The translations under genes were made by a program, and so were the position numbers. Of a DNA stretch of 45,757 bases, positions 17,995 to 29,047 are shown in pieces. The notes under the pieces were generated by a model, which saw nothing but the letters and a program-made list of their open reading frames with translations, did not search any database and was not told the origin of the DNA. How positions within the stretch are numbered: the first letter of the stretch is position 1; each line of letters starts with the position of its first letter. The stretch comes from Gammaproteobacteria bacterium. GTDB taxonomy: Bacteria > Pseudomonadota > Gammaproteobacteria > Pseudomonadales > Oleiphilaceae. The stretch is taken from assembly GCA_002747055.1 (NCBI GenBank), contig PDSQ01000008.1, positions 1 through 45,757 on the forward strand, written 5' to 3'.

Positions 17995-19161
17995 ATGCAA
18001 TGTGAGACACCGATAATTAGACGAAAATCCAGGCAGTTGATGGTCGGAGATGTAGCTGTTGGTGGCGATGCACCGATCGCTGTGCAGAGTATGACAAATA
18101 CTGAAACCCGTGATATTCGAGCGACAGTTGCTCAGATTCAGGCTCTGGAAAACGCAGGCGCAGATATCGTTCGGGTTTCCGTACCGTCGATGGATGCCGC
18201 AGAAGCGTTCAAGCATATTAAACAACAGGTTCGGATTCCCTTGGTCGCGGATATCCATTTTGACTATAAAATCGCATTGAAAGTCGCTGATTATGGGGTG
18301 GATTGCTTGAGAATCAACCCTGGTAACATTGGTAAGGAGGAGCGTATCAAGGAAGTGATCTCGGCGGCCAGGCATAACGCAATTCCGATTCGCATTGGGG
18401 TCAATGCCGGCTCTCTGGAAAAAGACTTGCAGAAAAAGTACGGTGAACCTACGCCGGATGCGTTGGTAGAATCAGCGATGCGTCATGTCGATATTCTGGA
18501 TCGTCACTCTTTTCAGGATTTTAAATTGAGTCTGAAAGCTTCTGATGTGTTCATGACAGTCGCCGCCTATCGCAAAATAGCCGTTCAGATCGAACAGCCG
18601 CTACATCTGGGTATTACAGAAGCGGGTGGTTTTCGCTCGGGTGCGGTGAAATCGGCGGTAGGTTTGGGTTTGTTACTGATGGATGGTATTGGAGATACCA
18701 TTCGTGTGTCTTTGGCCGCTGATCCGGTTGAAGAGATTAAAGTAGGATTTGATATTCTCAAAAGTTTGAAACTTCGTGCCAAGGGTATCAATTTTATCGC
18801 GTGTCCAAGTTGTTCCCGCCAGAACTTCGATGTCGTGAAAACCATGAACGAACTGGAAACCAGGCTGGAAGATATTGTGACACCAATGGATGTCGCCATT
18901 ATTGGCTGTGTAGTGAATGGCCCCGGGGAAGCGAAGGTAGTCGATATCGGTTTGACTGGTGGTACCCCCAATAATCTGGTTTACATTTCTGGCATTCCTG
19001 ACCACAAATTGACCAATGATTCCCTGGTCACTGAGTTGGAACACCTGATTCGGCAAAAAGCGAATACGATAGAGGACGCAACACGCAGCGCAGGCGTCGA
19101 GCACAGTCTGAAGATAAATTCCCCGATGGATCCAAAAATTATTGTAAAATCCGGTGGCTGA
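17995..19161 (+). CDS. ispG: 4-hydroxy-3-methylbut-2-en-1-yl diphosphate synthase IspG (GcpE)
   Basis: IspG carries out the penultimate MEP-pathway step, the reductive conversion of MEcPP to HMBPP, with a [4Fe-4S] cluster. The 388-residue product has the TIM-barrel half with [19 protein letters not shown] (~31-49), [13 protein letters not shown] and INPGNIG. The cluster ligands are Cys270 and Cys273 ([10 protein letters not shown]) and Cys305 ([10 protein letters not shown]), followed by the conserved Glu. It depends on Fe-S supply, which is notable beside the reduced isc locus. hisS follows. Confidence 0.97.
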   Translation: MQCETPIIRRKSRQLMVGDVAVGGDAPIAVQSMTNTETRDIRATVAQIQALENAGADIVRVSVPSMDAAEAFKHIKQQVRIPLVADIHFDYKIALKVADYGVDCLRINPGNIGKEERIKEVISAARHNAIPIRIGVNAGSLEKDLQKKYGEPTPDALVESAMRHVDILDRHSFQDFKLSLKASDVFMTVAAYRKIAVQIEQPLHLGITEAGGFRSGAVKSAVGLGLLLMDGIGDTIRVSLAADPVEEIKVGFDILKSLKLRAKGINFIACPSCSRQNFDVVKTMNELETRLEDIVTPMDVAIIGCVVNGPGEAKVVDIGLTGGTPNNLVYISGIPDHKLTNDSLVTELEHLIRQKANTIEDATRSAGVEHSLKINSPMDPKIIVKSGG

Positions 19162-19241
19162 AATTTAACGTGCCAGTTTAATTCAGTGCTCACAGTGTGC
19201 GAGTGCGTTTATCTACAAATATCTTTATTAAGGTTATCGAT

Positions 19242-20564
19242 TTGGCGAAAATACAAGCAGTACGCGGGATGAATGATATTCTTCCTGACGATACCCCGGT
19301 TTGGCAGTTTATTGAGCGCGAAGTGGCGTCTGTGCTGGATTCTTTTGGGTATCGACAAATCAGGATGCCAATAGTGGAACAAACAGAATTATTCAAGCGT
19401 TCTATTGGTGAAGTGACGGATATCGTTGAAAAAGAAATGTATACCTTTGAAGATCGGAATGGCGATAGCCTGACATTACGCCCGGAAGGTACCGCGTGTT
19501 GCGTCCGCGCAGGCGAACAGCATGGGTTGTTTTTCAATCAAACACAGAGACTTTGGTATTCCGGGCCGATGTTCCGGCATGAGCGACCTCAGAAAGGGCG
19601 ATATCGTCAATTTCATCAAATTGGAGTAGAGTGTTTTGGCTTTGTCGGGCCTGATATCGATGCCGAACTAATTAGAATTACCGCGAGGCTATGGCAAAAA
19701 CTGGGGTTATCGGATCGTGTCGAGCTGCAAATTAACTCGCTTGGTTCGAGTCAGTCAAGAGCACGCTACAAAGAGGTTTTGGTTCAGTATCTGGACAGTG
19801 TCAAGGATCAATTGGATAGCGAAAGTCAAAAGCGGCTGGTAACAAACCCGTTGCGAATATTGGATAGCAAAGATAAAGCGACCCAGAAATTGTTAGCTGA
19901 AGCGCCGGACTTTATGGCTTATCTCGATGAAGAATCGATGGCTCATTTTGACAACTTGAAAAGATTTTTGCAAAGTGCCGGTATTTCTTATCAGCTCAAT
20001 AGCCGGTTGGTTCGTGGTTTGGATTATTATTGCAAAACTGTGTTTGAGTGGGTGACCAATGATCTTGGTGCACAAGGTACGGTGTGTGCAGGTGGGCGGT
20101 TTGATGGCTTAGTCGAACAGCTTGGTGGCAAGCCAACGCCAGCCGTTGGCTTTGCAATGGGAATTGAACGTCTTGTTCTCTTGCTTCAGACCAGGAATCA
20201 GTTACCTGCTGATGTCAACTCCAATGTGGATATTTACGTTACTGCAGTGGGTGATGATCCACGAATTCTCGCTTATGCGGCAAATGTCGCGGATGAAATA
20301 AGAGGTCTTGCCCCGCTCAGAGTGTTGAGTCATTGTGGTGGTGGCAGTTTTAAGAGTCAGATGAAAAAGGCTGACAAAAGTATGGCAAAGCTTGCCTTGT
20401 TGATTGGCGAAGATGAGTTTCTGGCTGGCGAGTTGACATTAAAGCCGTTACGGCAAGATAAAAACAGTCAGTTTTTTATCAGTGAGCAGCAAACCCTGGA
20501 TAGATTCGAGGCAATCAAACTTATTGTTGGCTCTACTTTGAATAAGTTGAATCAGATTGGTTGA
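19242..20564 (+). CDS. hisS: Histidine-tRNA ligase
   Basis: HisS charges tRNA-His. I place the start at TTG 19242 ([15 protein letters not shown]) because the family starts this way and AAGG lies about 8 nt upstream. An in-frame GTG at 19197 would add 15 residues without a ribosome site. From 19242 the product is 440 residues. Class II motifs are visible: motif 2 [19 protein letters not shown], the histidine motif [15 protein letters not shown] and motif 3 [15 protein letters not shown]. The C-terminal anticodon-binding domain follows. Confidence 0.96.
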   Translation: MAKIQAVRGMNDILPDDTPVWQFIEREVASVLDSFGYRQIRMPIVEQTELFKRSIGEVTDIVEKEMYTFEDRNGDSLTLRPEGTACCVRAGEQHGLFFNQTQRLWYSGPMFRHERPQKGRYRQFHQIGVECFGFVGPDIDAELIRITARLWQKLGLSDRVELQINSLGSSQSRARYKEVLVQYLDSVKDQLDSESQKRLVTNPLRILDSKDKATQKLLAEAPDFMAYLDEESMAHFDNLKRFLQSAGISYQLNSRLVRGLDYYCKTVFEWVTNDLGAQGTVCAGGRFDGLVEQLGGKPTPAVGFAMGIERLVLLLQTRNQLPADVNSNVDIYVTAVGDDPRILAYAANVADEIRGLAPLRVLSHCGGGSFKSQMKKADKSMAKLALLIGEDEFLAGELTLKPLRQDKNSQFFISEQQTLDRFEAIKLIVGSTLNKLNQIG

Positions 20565-20621
20565 GTTGGGGTTTAGTCGATCGCAAATAGTGACAGAAAG
20601 CAAAGTAATCAGGAGTAAAAC

Positions 20622-21287
20622 GTGGATTATCAAAGCACTGAAGAACAACAAATTGCCACGCTTAAAAAGTGGTGGAAAGATAACGGCAATTCATTGCTGA
20701 TAGGTATTGGTCTGGCTCTGGCGATTATTTTTGGCTGGAAAGCCTATCAAAACCAGCAAATGAACAAGCGGTACGAAGCCTCTTCCGTCTACCAACAACT
20801 TCTGGAAGCTTCGTTTTCCGCCATGGATCCAGCCGAAAAAGAAAAGTCTGATGCAACGATCCGGTTGTTAGGTAAAAAGCTCAAGACCGATTTCGAGGGC
20901 TCAGGTTATGCGCATCTTGCCGCATTGGTGTTGGCAAAAACCTATGTTGAGTCGAAACAATTGGACAACGCTGAAGCAGAGTTAAACTGGCTGCTTGCTC
21001 AGGGAAATGCTGAGGCCGATTTGAAAGCGCTGGCGCAAGGCAGACTGGCTCGGGTACTCGCGGCGCGACAAAAGTATGAAGACGCGTTGAATTTGGTCAG
21101 TTCGACCGAGAATGCCGCTTATCGAGCGACCTATCTGGAAATCAAAGGGGATATTCTGTTTGCGATGGGTAAAAAGTCAGAGGCCGAAGAAGCTTATCAG
21201 TCAAGCAAAGCGGAGTTGAGTGGTAACACGGCTCGCGTGCTTCTTGAAATGAAACTGACCAATCTGGCAGAAGAGGAAGGCATCTGA
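20622..21287 (+). CDS. yfgM: YfgM-family tetratricopeptide membrane protein (SecYEG/BamB-linked ancillary factor)
   Basis: The GTG start at 20622 has a strong AGGAG 7 nt upstream. The 221-residue product has a short cytoplasmic N-terminus (EEQQIATLKKWWKDNG), one membrane helix (SLLIGIGLALAIIFGWKAYQ) and a periplasmic helical-repeat domain with TPR-like pairs. This is the YfgM layout. In E. coli YfgM is a SecYEG-associated partner of PpiD and also affects stress signalling. It sits between hisS and bamB as in most gammaproteobacteria, 2 bp before the bamB start. Confidence 0.9.
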   Translation: MDYQSTEEQQIATLKKWWKDNGNSLLIGIGLALAIIFGWKAYQNQQMNKRYEASSVYQQLLEASFSAMDPAEKEKSDATIRLLGKKLKTDFEGSGYAHLAALVLAKTYVESKQLDNAEAELNWLLAQGNAEADLKALAQGRLARVLAARQKYEDALNLVSSTENAAYRATYLEIKGDILFAMGKKSEAEEAYQSSKAELSGNTARVLLEMKLTNLAEEEGI

Positions 21288-21289
21288 CA

Positions 21290-22543
21290 TTGTTAGTTTT
21301 TCGCTACATATTGAATAAATGGGCCAATCGTTTTTTACGGTTGCAAGGGGGGGTGTTTTCTATCGTCATACTCGGACTGGCTGCGTGCAGTTCGGATAGC
21401 GTAAAGAGAGAACCCGTTGCGCTTGAAGACATTGTCGAGAAGGCCAGTATTACCCGATTGTGGCATCAGGACGTGGGTTCTGGTATGGATGGTCGCTACC
21501 TGTTTTTGCGACCGGTGATACTCGGTGGCGTTATTTTTACCATCGATGTTGCGGGCCAAATCACTGCGCTGAACAAAAAAACAGGCAAGGTGGTTGGTGA
21601 ATGGGATATGGATGAAACCGTTATCGGTGGCTTGGGGGCGGATAGTCGATCATTGTATTATGCCTCTGAGAATGGTGAATTCGTTGCACTGGCAATTGAT
21701 TGGAGTGCGGGTGCGGGTGGTTTTGCGGACGGTGGGCCACTTGAGACCACGGAGTTTTCTGCAGACTTTCTAAAACAACGATTTCGTGTTCCGCTCAGTA
21801 GTGAGTCACTGGTTGCGCCTCAGAGTGATGGTGACTTGGTATACGTGCAAACCATCGATGGCAAGCTGGCCGCCTATGCCGCTTCCGATGGTGAGGAAAA
21901 ATGGCGGTATAGTGCGGACAAGCCCTTGTTGTCCATTCGGGGAACAGCACAGCCCACCTTAGCACAGGGGATGGTAGCGACCGGCTTTTCCAATGGCGAA
22001 CTGGTTGTGCTCGATTCAGAGAATGGCCAGCAAGTCTGGCATACCGCTGTCGGTCTGGCCAGGGGGAGAACCGAGTTAGAACGTTTGGTTGATGTGGATG
22101 GCGCTCCGTTCGTGCAGGATCGCTTTGTTTATGCCGTTGCATTTCAGGGTCAGGTCAAGGTGCTCGATTTGGCTACGGGCAGGGAATACTGGGCTAAGCC
22201 TGCGTCCAGTCACAAAGCTGTTGGCTCCGGGTATCAGGCATTGTTTATTTCAGATAGCGACGGTGTAGTGGCTTCGTTCGATAAAACCAGCTCTACCGAG
22301 AACTGGAAACAAGAGGGCCTGAAATACAGAAAACTGACGGCTCCGGCGATATTGAGAACGTTAGTGGTCGTCGCCGACTTTGAAGGTTATGTACATTTCC
22401 TGGCGCAATCCGATGGCCAGTTTCAAGCCCGGGTCAGGGCTGATTCAAATGGCGTTCAGGCGCCGCTTTTGGTTGATGATGACATACTTTATGTGTATGG
22501 CAACAGCGGCCAGCTAACGGCCTATACGATACGAGAAAAATAA
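21290..22543 (+). CDS. bamB: Outer-membrane protein assembly lipoprotein BamB
   Basis: BamB is a beta-propeller lipoprotein of the BAM complex that inserts outer-membrane proteins. The TTG at 21290 gives 417 residues with an unusually long N-terminus ahead of the lipobox LAAC (Cys33). A later TTG or GTG in the segment would give a more usual 20-25 residue signal. PQQ-like propeller blades are evident, for example [35 protein letters not shown] and [15 protein letters not shown]. The stop TAA overlaps the ATG of der by one base. Confidence 0.93.
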   Translation: MLVFRYILNKWANRFLRLQGGVFSIVILGLAACSSDSVKREPVALEDIVEKASITRLWHQDVGSGMDGRYLFLRPVILGGVIFTIDVAGQITALNKKTGKVVGEWDMDETVIGGLGADSRSLYYASENGEFVALAIDWSAGAGGFADGGPLETTEFSADFLKQRFRVPLSSESLVAPQSDGDLVYVQTIDGKLAAYAASDGEEKWRYSADKPLLSIRGTAQPTLAQGMVATGFSNGELVVLDSENGQQVWHTAVGLARGRTELERLVDVDGAPFVQDRFVYAVAFQGQVKVLDLATGREYWAKPASSHKAVGSGYQALFISDSDGVVASFDKTSSTENWKQEGLKYRKLTAPAILRTLVVVADFEGYVHFLAQSDGQFQARVRADSNGVQAPLLVDDDILYVYGNSGQLTAYTIREK

Positions 22544-23928
22544 TGATACCTGTAATTGCGCTGGTCGGGCGACCCAATGTCGGCAAGTCCACCTTTTTTA
22601 ATCTGTTAACTCGATCACGTGATGCATTGGTAGCGGACGTACCCGGTCTGACCAGGGACAGGAAATACGGGGAAGGCAAAGTCAACGACAGAACCTTTAT
22701 CGTGATTGACACCGGTGGCATCTCCGGCGACGAGCAGGGCATTGACGATGCGATGGCAAAACAATCGTTTTTGGCGGTTGACGAGGCAGACCTGGTTTTA
22801 TTTGTGGTTGACGCAAAAGCCGGTTTGACGGCGGCAGATGAAATGATCGCTCATCATCTGCGGGTCAGTCAGAAAAAAACCATTCTCGTTGTCAACAAGA
22901 TTGACGGAATGGAGCCGAATATTGCATCCGCCGATTTTTATCGGCTGGGTTTCGAACACTTGCGGATGGCGGCCGCTGCCCACAATCGTGGCGTAAGATC
23001 CCTAATTGAAGGGGTGTTCGAGGACTTTGACCTGCCTGAACCGGATTCAGTCGAGGCAGAGGCGAGGGGGGTTAAAATAGGCATTGTCGGGCGGCCCAAT
23101 GTCGGTAAGTCGACACTTGTCAATCGTATGCTCGGTGAGGATCGCGTGGTGGTTTATGATCATCCTGGTACGACTCGGGACAGTATTTATATTCCATATG
23201 AACGACAAGGAAAACCCTATACGCTGATTGATACTGCCGGTGTCCGGCGCAGGAAAAATGTCAAAGAAGCGGTCGAGAAATTTTCGATAATAAAAACGCT
23301 CAAGGCCATTGATGATGCCAATGTAGTCATCATGGTGTTTGACGCCCGTGATGGCATTGTCGAGCAGGATTTGCATCTTATCGGATTTGTTATCGATGCG
23401 GGTAAGGCGCTGGTATTGGCAGTGAACAAGTGGGATGGCATGGATACCGAGCAGCGCGATCAGGTTAAAAGGGATATTGCCAGAAGGTTGAACTTTGTGC
23501 CTTATGCCGACTTGCACCAGATCTCTGCCCTGCATGGTAGCGGTGTTGGCGGCCTTTATCGGTCTGTTGATATTGCCTACGAAAGTTGTGTGGCAAAGTG
23601 GTCGACCAACAGGTTGACTCAAATACTGGAGGATAGTGTCGCGGATCACCAACCACCGTTGGTTCGTGGTCGAAGAATTAAACTCCGTTATGCGCACCAG
23701 GGTGGTTCCAATCCGCCTGTGGTGGTAGTGCATGGCAACCAAACCAATGCGTTGCCCGACTCTTATAAAAAGTATCTGGCAAATAATTTTCGTAAAGTGC
23801 TCAAGGTGAAGGGTACGCCAATACGATTTGAGTTTAAAACGAGCGACAATCCTTTTGCTGACCGCAAAAAGAAGTTCAATGTCAAGCAAGACAAAAAGTC
23901 TCGTGCAACGAGAAGAACTCGCATTTAG
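22543..23928 (+). CDS. der: Ribosome-assembly GTPase Der (EngA)
   Basis: Der is an essential double GTPase that matures the 50S subunit. The 461-residue product has two G domains with P-loops [10 protein letters not shown] (~8) and [10 protein letters not shown] (~181), DTGG and DTAG G3 motifs, and NKID and NKWD G4 motifs. A C-terminal KH-like domain and a basic tail ([21 protein letters not shown] region) follow. It ends 4 bp inside the convergent pta stop, so there is no room for a terminator between them. Confidence 0.97.
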   Translation: MIPVIALVGRPNVGKSTFFNLLTRSRDALVADVPGLTRDRKYGEGKVNDRTFIVIDTGGISGDEQGIDDAMAKQSFLAVDEADLVLFVVDAKAGLTAADEMIAHHLRVSQKKTILVVNKIDGMEPNIASADFYRLGFEHLRMAAAAHNRGVRSLIEGVFEDFDLPEPDSVEAEARGVKIGIVGRPNVGKSTLVNRMLGEDRVVVYDHPGTTRDSIYIPYERQGKPYTLIDTAGVRRRKNVKEAVEKFSIIKTLKAIDDANVVIMVFDARDGIVEQDLHLIGFVIDAGKALVLAVNKWDGMDTEQRDQVKRDIARRLNFVPYADLHQISALHGSGVGGLYRSVDIAYESCVAKWSTNRLTQILEDSVADHQPPLVRGRRIKLRYAHQGGSNPPVVVVHGNQTNALPDSYKKYLANNFRKVLKVKGTPIRFEFKTSDNPFADRKKKFNVKQDKKSRATRRTRI

Positions 23929-26102
23929 GTGCTCTCCCGGGTGCTTTCGATTTCGGTTTCCTGGGGGCTTTCGGTTGGCTGTGCCGCCTGCACCGCAGTC
24001 AGGGCAATAGTAAATACGATGTCTTCGACCAAAGCGCCCCTCGATAAATCGTTGACCGGTTTCCTTAGACCCTGAAGCATCGGACCTATGCTGATAACGT
24101 TTGCACTTCGCTGCACCGCTTTGTAGGTGGTGTTGCCAGTGTTCAAATCTGGAAATATAAATACTGTCGCTTTTCCTGCGACTTTGCTGTTCGGTGCTTT
24201 GGTGCTGGCAACACTGGCAATAGCGGCTGCATCGTATTGTAACGGTCCATCGATCATCAAGTCTGGCCTTTTGCTCTGGGCGATGGCCACGGCTGTTTTG
24301 ACCTTGTTGACTTCTTCACCCGAACCCGAGTCCCCTGTGCTATAGCTGATCATTGCCACTTTGGGCGTAATACCAAAAGTTTCTGCCGACTCTGCCGACT
24401 GAATGGCAATATCGGCCAGCTCCTCTGTATTTGGGTTGGGGTTGACCGCGCAGTCGCCATATACCAGAACTTGTTCCGGTAAACACATAAAAAATACCGA
24501 CGATACCACTTTGGCACCCGGCCTGGTTTTGATCAGCTGCAAAGCTGGTCTAATCGTGTTTGCCGTCGTATGAATGGCACCAGATACCAGGCCATCAACC
24601 TCTCCCGTTGCGACCATCATCGTTCCCAGTACGACATTATCCTCCAATTGCGCTTCAGCCATTTGGTGAGTGAGGCCTTTGTGTTTTCGCAGCTCCACCA
24701 TTTTTTCTATGTATTGATTTCGAACCGTATCAGGGTCAATGATGGTTACATCGTCGGGTAGATCGAAGCCCTGGTTTACGGCGATACGATTTATTTCTGT
24801 CGAGTTGCCCAATAACAGACAGCGAGCCACTTTGCGCTGGCTACAAATAGCAGCGGCCTCGATGGTTCTTGGCTCGTTGCCTTCCGGCAGAACGATTGTT
24901 TTTTTTGCCTGCGCTGCTCTGCTTGCCAGTAAATAGCGAAATGCCGGGGGCGAAAGTCTGGGTTCACGGGAAATGGAACACTTCTCCTTTATCCACTCCG
25001 CATCGATTGCATCGGAGATTACGTCCATTGCGGTTTCGATTCGTTCCAGATCATCAACAGGTACTTCAGTGTTCAAATCGGATAGTTTTTTAGCGGTTAT
25101 GAAGGTGTCAGTATGGGTCGAGAACACCGGGAGTCCGGTATCAAACGCTTTGCCGCACAGTTTGAGTGTTCGTGGATCGGGATTCAGGTTGCCGGTCAGA
25201 ATGATTCCGGCCAGGGGTATACCGCTTAGCGCTGCCATACAGGTTGCAATGAGCACATCTTCTCTGTCTCCTGGTGTGACTACCAGAGTTCCGGGCAAAA
25301 ATGCGTCAACCATGTTGGTAACCGTGCGTGCGCATATTGTTATATTGGTTACCCTTCTTCTCAGCTGATCCCCGAGGTTAATCGGAATGGTTTCCAGTTG
25401 ATTCGCCACGTCACTGGTTCGCGGTGCAATCAAATCGGTCCGCCACGGGATCGCGCCAATCAGTCGAAATGAATCGTCATTGAAAATTTTGCATTGTTTC
25501 GCATAGTCTAACGATCTGGTTTTTTTATAGGAACGCACTTCGGGCGTATACAGATTCTGGTTCGCCTCTTCCGGTTCGTTCACCTTGTTAAGAATGCATC
25601 CGATAACTTCCGGTTCGTCCGGAGAGGCATAATGCCGCGCAGCGAGATCCAGGTGGGAGTCCAGTTCTTCAGCTGGCATGTTCTTGGGGGTGGCGACCAG
25701 TATCACGTTTGCATCCAGATTACGGGCGATCTGAACATTGATAGCGGTTGCGTAGGGTGAGTTTTTTTCCGGCATCAAGCCTTCTACTACTACCAAATCT
25801 GCAGTCTTGGTGCACTCGTTGTAGAGGCCAACAATACGCTCTTGTAATTCACCGCTTTTTTTCTGGCTCATTAAAGATTGAGCGTAGTGGTATTCAAGTG
25901 GCGAGGGGGGCAAGAGTTGTGTTTTTGCACGTACAAAGTGCATGGCAAGGTCAACTCCTTGTCCTTTGTAAATGCTTTGCGTAATCGGCTTCAGGAATGC
26001 CACTCGCACGCCTATACTGTCCAGTGCCCTTACCAGGCCCAAACAAATAGAGGTTAAACCTGCATTTTCTGCAGTGGGTGATATAAGTAATGCTTTTGCC
26101 AA
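23925..26102 (-). CDS. pta: Phosphate acetyltransferase, long form
   Basis: Pta interconverts acetyl-CoA and acetyl phosphate. The 725-residue product is the long three-domain form. It has an N-terminal P-loop-like dethiobiotin-synthetase domain without a proper Walker lysine ([16 protein letters not shown], as is common in Pta), a middle DRTGG domain (~220-330), and a C-terminal catalytic domain from ~390. That domain holds [48 protein letters not shown] and [10 protein letters not shown]. No ackA lies next to it in this window, unlike many genomes. Its 3' end overlaps der by 4 bp tail to tail. Confidence 0.95.
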   Translation of the reverse strand: MAKALLISPTAENAGLTSICLGLVRALDSIGVRVAFLKPITQSIYKGQGVDLAMHFVRAKTQLLPPSPLEYHYAQSLMSQKKSGELQERIVGLYNECTKTADLVVVEGLMPEKNSPYATAINVQIARNLDANVILVATPKNMPAEELDSHLDLAARHYASPDEPEVIGCILNKVNEPEEANQNLYTPEVRSYKKTRSLDYAKQCKIFNDDSFRLIGAIPWRTDLIAPRTSDVANQLETIPINLGDQLRRRVTNITICARTVTNMVDAFLPGTLVVTPGDREDVLIATCMAALSGIPLAGIILTGNLNPDPRTLKLCGKAFDTGLPVFSTHTDTFITAKKLSDLNTEVPVDDLERIETAMDVISDAIDAEWIKEKCSISREPRLSPPAFRYLLASRAAQAKKTIVLPEGNEPRTIEAAAICSQRKVARCLLLGNSTEINRIAVNQGFDLPDDVTIIDPDTVRNQYIEKMVELRKHKGLTHQMAEAQLEDNVVLGTMMVATGEVDGLVSGAIHTTANTIRPALQLIKTRPGAKVVSSVFFMCLPEQVLVYGDCAVNPNPNTEELADIAIQSAESAETFGITPKVAMISYSTGDSGSGEEVNKVKTAVAIAQSKRPDLMIDGPLQYDAAAIASVASTKAPNSKVAGKATVFIFPDLNTGNTTYKAVQRSANVISIGPMLQGLRKPVNDLSRGALVEDIVFTIALTAVQAAQPTESPQETEIESTREST

Positions 26103-26218
26103 ACCGGAGTCCTTAATTTTCGACCGATCCTGTTTCCCCTAGTTGTTTTGGGCGGATGGTTGTTCATTTGGTAGCATTATATCGTAATGAGACGGGTATG
26201 GGTTAACTTAAGTGAATA

Positions 26219-28630
26219 TCAATTGGATTGCTTTTGGTGTTGGACTAGCCACTCAGAGAACTGGTCAGCCGCAATCGGGCGACTGAAATAGTATCCTTGA
26301 GCATAATCACAGCTATGGAGTTTCAGAAATTCGAGTTGTTCTTTTTCCTCTACACCTTCGGCAATGACCTTAAGGTTAAGGCTGTGTGCCATTGTGATAA
26401 TGGCTTTCACCAGTGCCGCATCTTCTTCTTCCAAGATTACATCCCGAACAAATGAGCGATCTATTTTCAATGTATCAAATGGGTAGCTCTTCAGATAGCC
26501 GAGTGCAGAGTAGCCGGTACCGAAGTCGTCAACAGACAGTCGAACACCTTTTTGGTCGAGAGAATTGAGTATTTCAAAGGTTTCGATCGAGTCGTCCAAA
26601 ATCAATCGTTCGGTAATTTCCAGTTCCAGATTGGTGGTATCGAGCTGATTTTGTTCGATAACCGCCAATACATTGGCTACAAAGTTGGGGTCTCGGAACT
26701 GGCGCGGTGAAATGTTTACCGCGATGGTCAGATTTTTTTGGGTTTGATCCCGCCAGATTTTAATGTCATGGCATGCTGTTTTTAAAACCCATTCGCCTAC
26801 AGGAATAATCAGTCCCGTTTCCTCGGCCAGAGGGATAAACTTGTCAGGGGCGATAAGCCCCATCGCTGCATTGTTCCACCTGATAAGCGTTTCCGCCCCG
26901 GCAACTTTACCGTTGGTCAGATTCACAATGGGCTGGTATAAAAGGTTGAACTCATTCAATTCCAGGGCTCTGCGCAATTGGCTTTCCAGTTGAACCCTTT
27001 CTTTCGAGTGTTTTTTCATTTCGGGTGAAAAGCGCTGAAACGTACTCTTGCCCTTACTTTTTGCCTGATACATGGCAGTATCAGCATTTTGTAACAGGTT
27101 GCTGCTGCTGTCGCTGTCCAGCGGGTAGATGGCGATACCGATACTGGTGCTGACAAACACCTCTTGGTTACCGATCGAAAACAGAGGAGAAAATTTATTC
27201 AGTATTCTGTCGGCAATTTGTTCTGAGTCTTCCGGTTTTTCGAGTGATTGCAGGATAATCAGAAATTCATCTCCGCCCAGTCTGGCTACTGTACTTGTAC
27301 CCCTTAAACAGCTGGAAATTCGCCTGGATGCCTCGATAAGAAGAGAGTCGCCTGCATCATGCCCCATGGTATCGTTAATGTGTTTGAAATTGTCCAGATC
27401 CAGAAACATGAGACCGACCAGAGTGTCGTCTCGACGGGCCTGCGCCATCGCCAGTTTTAAACGATCCAGTGCCAGCATTCGGTTCGGCAGTCCTGTCAGA
27501 ATATCATAGTTTGCCTGGCGCAGAAGTTGCTGTTCATAGTGTTTGCGAATACTGATGTCCTCACCGAGAATCAAATACTGGGCAGGCATGTGTTCGCCAA
27601 ATTTAATTGGAGTGACGGTAACTTGTTCCCAAAACTTGTCACCGGCCTTTCGGGTGTTGCGCATCTCGCCCTGCCAAATACCGACCCGCTGAACCTGGAG
27701 TTTAATGTTTTCCCATAGGTGGTCGTTTTCATCCCGAGTATCTCCAGCTTCGGAAATGTCTTTGGGATGTCGACCCTTTATGCTGTCGGCATCATAGCCG
27801 GTAAGCTGAGTAAACTTGGCGTTTGCGTACTCGATACACCAGTTCTGATCGCAGATCATGACTGACGAGGCGCTTTGTTCCAGGGCAAGGGAAAGCTTGC
27901 GAATTTCTTTGGCGTCTTCTTCCTGGCGCTGGAGGTCCTCCAGTAGTTGCAGTCTCATATGGTTGATGGAATCTATTACGTCAGACAGCTCGTCTTTGGT
28001 CTTCCTTTGTTTTCGATCGATCTCAAGTGGGATATTCAATCTTCCTATACCCAGATTTCGCGCGTAGTCAGCCATGGTGCCCAGGTGGCGGGCAACCATA
28101 TATTGAAATATCCATAAAAACAGAATTGAAATAAAAAACGTTTTAAATGCCTGAGTCGTAAGGGTGGCAATGATCTTTTGTTCAAGCTGCTTGTTAATTT
28201 TTTCAAGGCTGGCGGTAATGGTTAATTCACCAAGCTCGTAGACCTCGCCGCTTTCGTGCTTCAATTTGAAGGTGTGGACAACGGTCGAAACCTGAGGCGG
28301 AATATGCCCCATGGATATAATGGAATCAGGGTACATGGTCATCTTTAAGTGGACGATGTCTGGCAGGTTTAAAATGCCGCGCATTTGAATGTGTAACAAT
28401 GTTTCGTCGACTGACCACAGGCTGCGTGACAAGCTGTTCATATAGCTGGTTTCGATTACTCGCAAGCGTTCTTTAAGCAGTGAAATATCCTGCTGGTAGT
28501 CCGAATGGATCTGGACTCCAGAGGCAAGGATAGTGAATATCGAACTAGAGATAATAATGTACGCCAGCATTCGAAATGATAGCGGCGAAGTTTCTCTGAA
28601 GGTTGCTATACGTGTTAACAGTTTGGCCAT
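26219..28630 (-). CDS. Membrane sensor PAS-GGDEF-EAL protein (c-di-GMP cyclase/phosphodiesterase)
   Basis: The 803-residue product has a membrane helix (~22-40), a periplasmic sensor region (~42-155), a second helix (~160-178), a HAMP-like linker, PAS (~245-365), GGDEF (~375-535) and EAL (~550-800). Both enzyme sites look intact. The cyclase motif is ARLGGDEFLIIL. The EAL domain has ETLIRW in place of EALLRW, NISPRQF, ELEITE, SVDDFGTGYSALGYL, LKIDRSFV, AEGVE and QGYYFSRP. The product-inhibition I-site RxxD is RGTS, so it is lost. It is a single gene upstream of pta and is likely bifunctional or conditionally one-sided. The signal it senses is unknown. Confidence 0.92.
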   Translation of the reverse strand: MAKLLTRIATFRETSPLSFRMLAYIIISSSIFTILASGVQIHSDYQQDISLLKERLRVIETSYMNSLSRSLWSVDETLLHIQMRGILNLPDIVHLKMTMYPDSIISMGHIPPQVSTVVHTFKLKHESGEVYELGELTITASLEKINKQLEQKIIATLTTQAFKTFFISILFLWIFQYMVARHLGTMADYARNLGIGRLNIPLEIDRKQRKTKDELSDVIDSINHMRLQLLEDLQRQEEDAKEIRKLSLALEQSASSVMICDQNWCIEYANAKFTQLTGYDADSIKGRHPKDISEAGDTRDENDHLWENIKLQVQRVGIWQGEMRNTRKAGDKFWEQVTVTPIKFGEHMPAQYLILGEDISIRKHYEQQLLRQANYDILTGLPNRMLALDRLKLAMAQARRDDTLVGLMFLDLDNFKHINDTMGHDAGDSLLIEASRRISSCLRGTSTVARLGGDEFLIILQSLEKPEDSEQIADRILNKFSPLFSIGNQEVFVSTSIGIAIYPLDSDSSSNLLQNADTAMYQAKSKGKSTFQRFSPEMKKHSKERVQLESQLRRALELNEFNLLYQPIVNLTNGKVAGAETLIRWNNAAMGLIAPDKFIPLAEETGLIIPVGEWVLKTACHDIKIWRDQTQKNLTIAVNISPRQFRDPNFVANVLAVIEQNQLDTTNLELEITERLILDDSIETFEILNSLDQKGVRLSVDDFGTGYSALGYLKSYPFDTLKIDRSFVRDVILEEEDAALVKAIITMAHSLNLKVIAEGVEEKEQLEFLKLHSCDYAQGYYFSRPIAADQFSEWLVQHQKQSN

Positions 28631-28865
28631 AGTTGCCGATAAATACAGTGAGTGGACATCAAACCGTGTTGCCTGGAATGAATTCAGGCTGGTGATGGTT
28701 TTGGGTGTTCACATAAGGCACTGTTAAGAATAGACCAAAAATCTGAATGGTGTTCGGTTTTTGTTGGAACTCGACGGATCGGTTATCAGTGCTTGTTGTC
28801 TGCGTTATTGGTTGCCCGGCGACAGCGGAGGTACTAGCCTCCGGCAAATGTCACGGCGTTTAAGA

Positions 28866-28941
28866 TGGCGTCCCATAGGGGAGTCGAACCCCTGTTACCG
28901 CCGTGAAAGGGCGGTGTCCTAGGCCTCTAGACGAATGGGAC
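28866..28941 (-). tRNA. tRNA-Glu (anticodon TTC)
   Basis: On the reverse strand, acceptor GTCCCAT pairs with ATGGGAC, anticodon loop CTTTCAC lies between CCGCC and GGCGG, and the T-arm has GGTTCGACTCC. The discriminator G is followed by an encoded CCA (28866-28868). It is 76 nt with CCA. A hairpin (CGGAGG-CTAGTA-CCTCCG) about 35 bp downstream has no T tract. Confidence 0.95.
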
Positions 28942-28974
28942 TTTGACTGGTTCAGGTCATTCAATGTGGCGCGT

Positions 28975-29003
28975 ATACTAGGGAATGGGTTTGTTGATGT
29001 CAA
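28975..29003 (-). promoter_or_regulatory. Sigma70-type promoter of tRNA-Glu
   Basis: On the minus strand a consensus TTGACA (29003-28998), a 17-bp spacer and TAGTAT (28980-28975) are followed by a GC-rich discriminator (ACGCGCC). The tRNA starts about 34 bp downstream. Confidence 0.75.
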
Positions 29004-29047
29004 TAGAAAATGGTTGAAAACTTCCATTTGATGATTGGTGTCGGTTT

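Noticed and set aside
26219..28630. GGDEF-EAL protein considered as LapD for the nearby adhesin
   Set aside because: It has a PAS domain and intact catalytic motifs, whereas LapD is a degenerate HAMP-GGDEF-EAL receptor without PAS.
28829..28850. Hairpin CGGAGG-TACTAG-CCTCCG downstream of tRNA-Glu
   Set aside because: The stem is perfect but there is no T tract on either side. It may help processing, but I cannot support a terminator.
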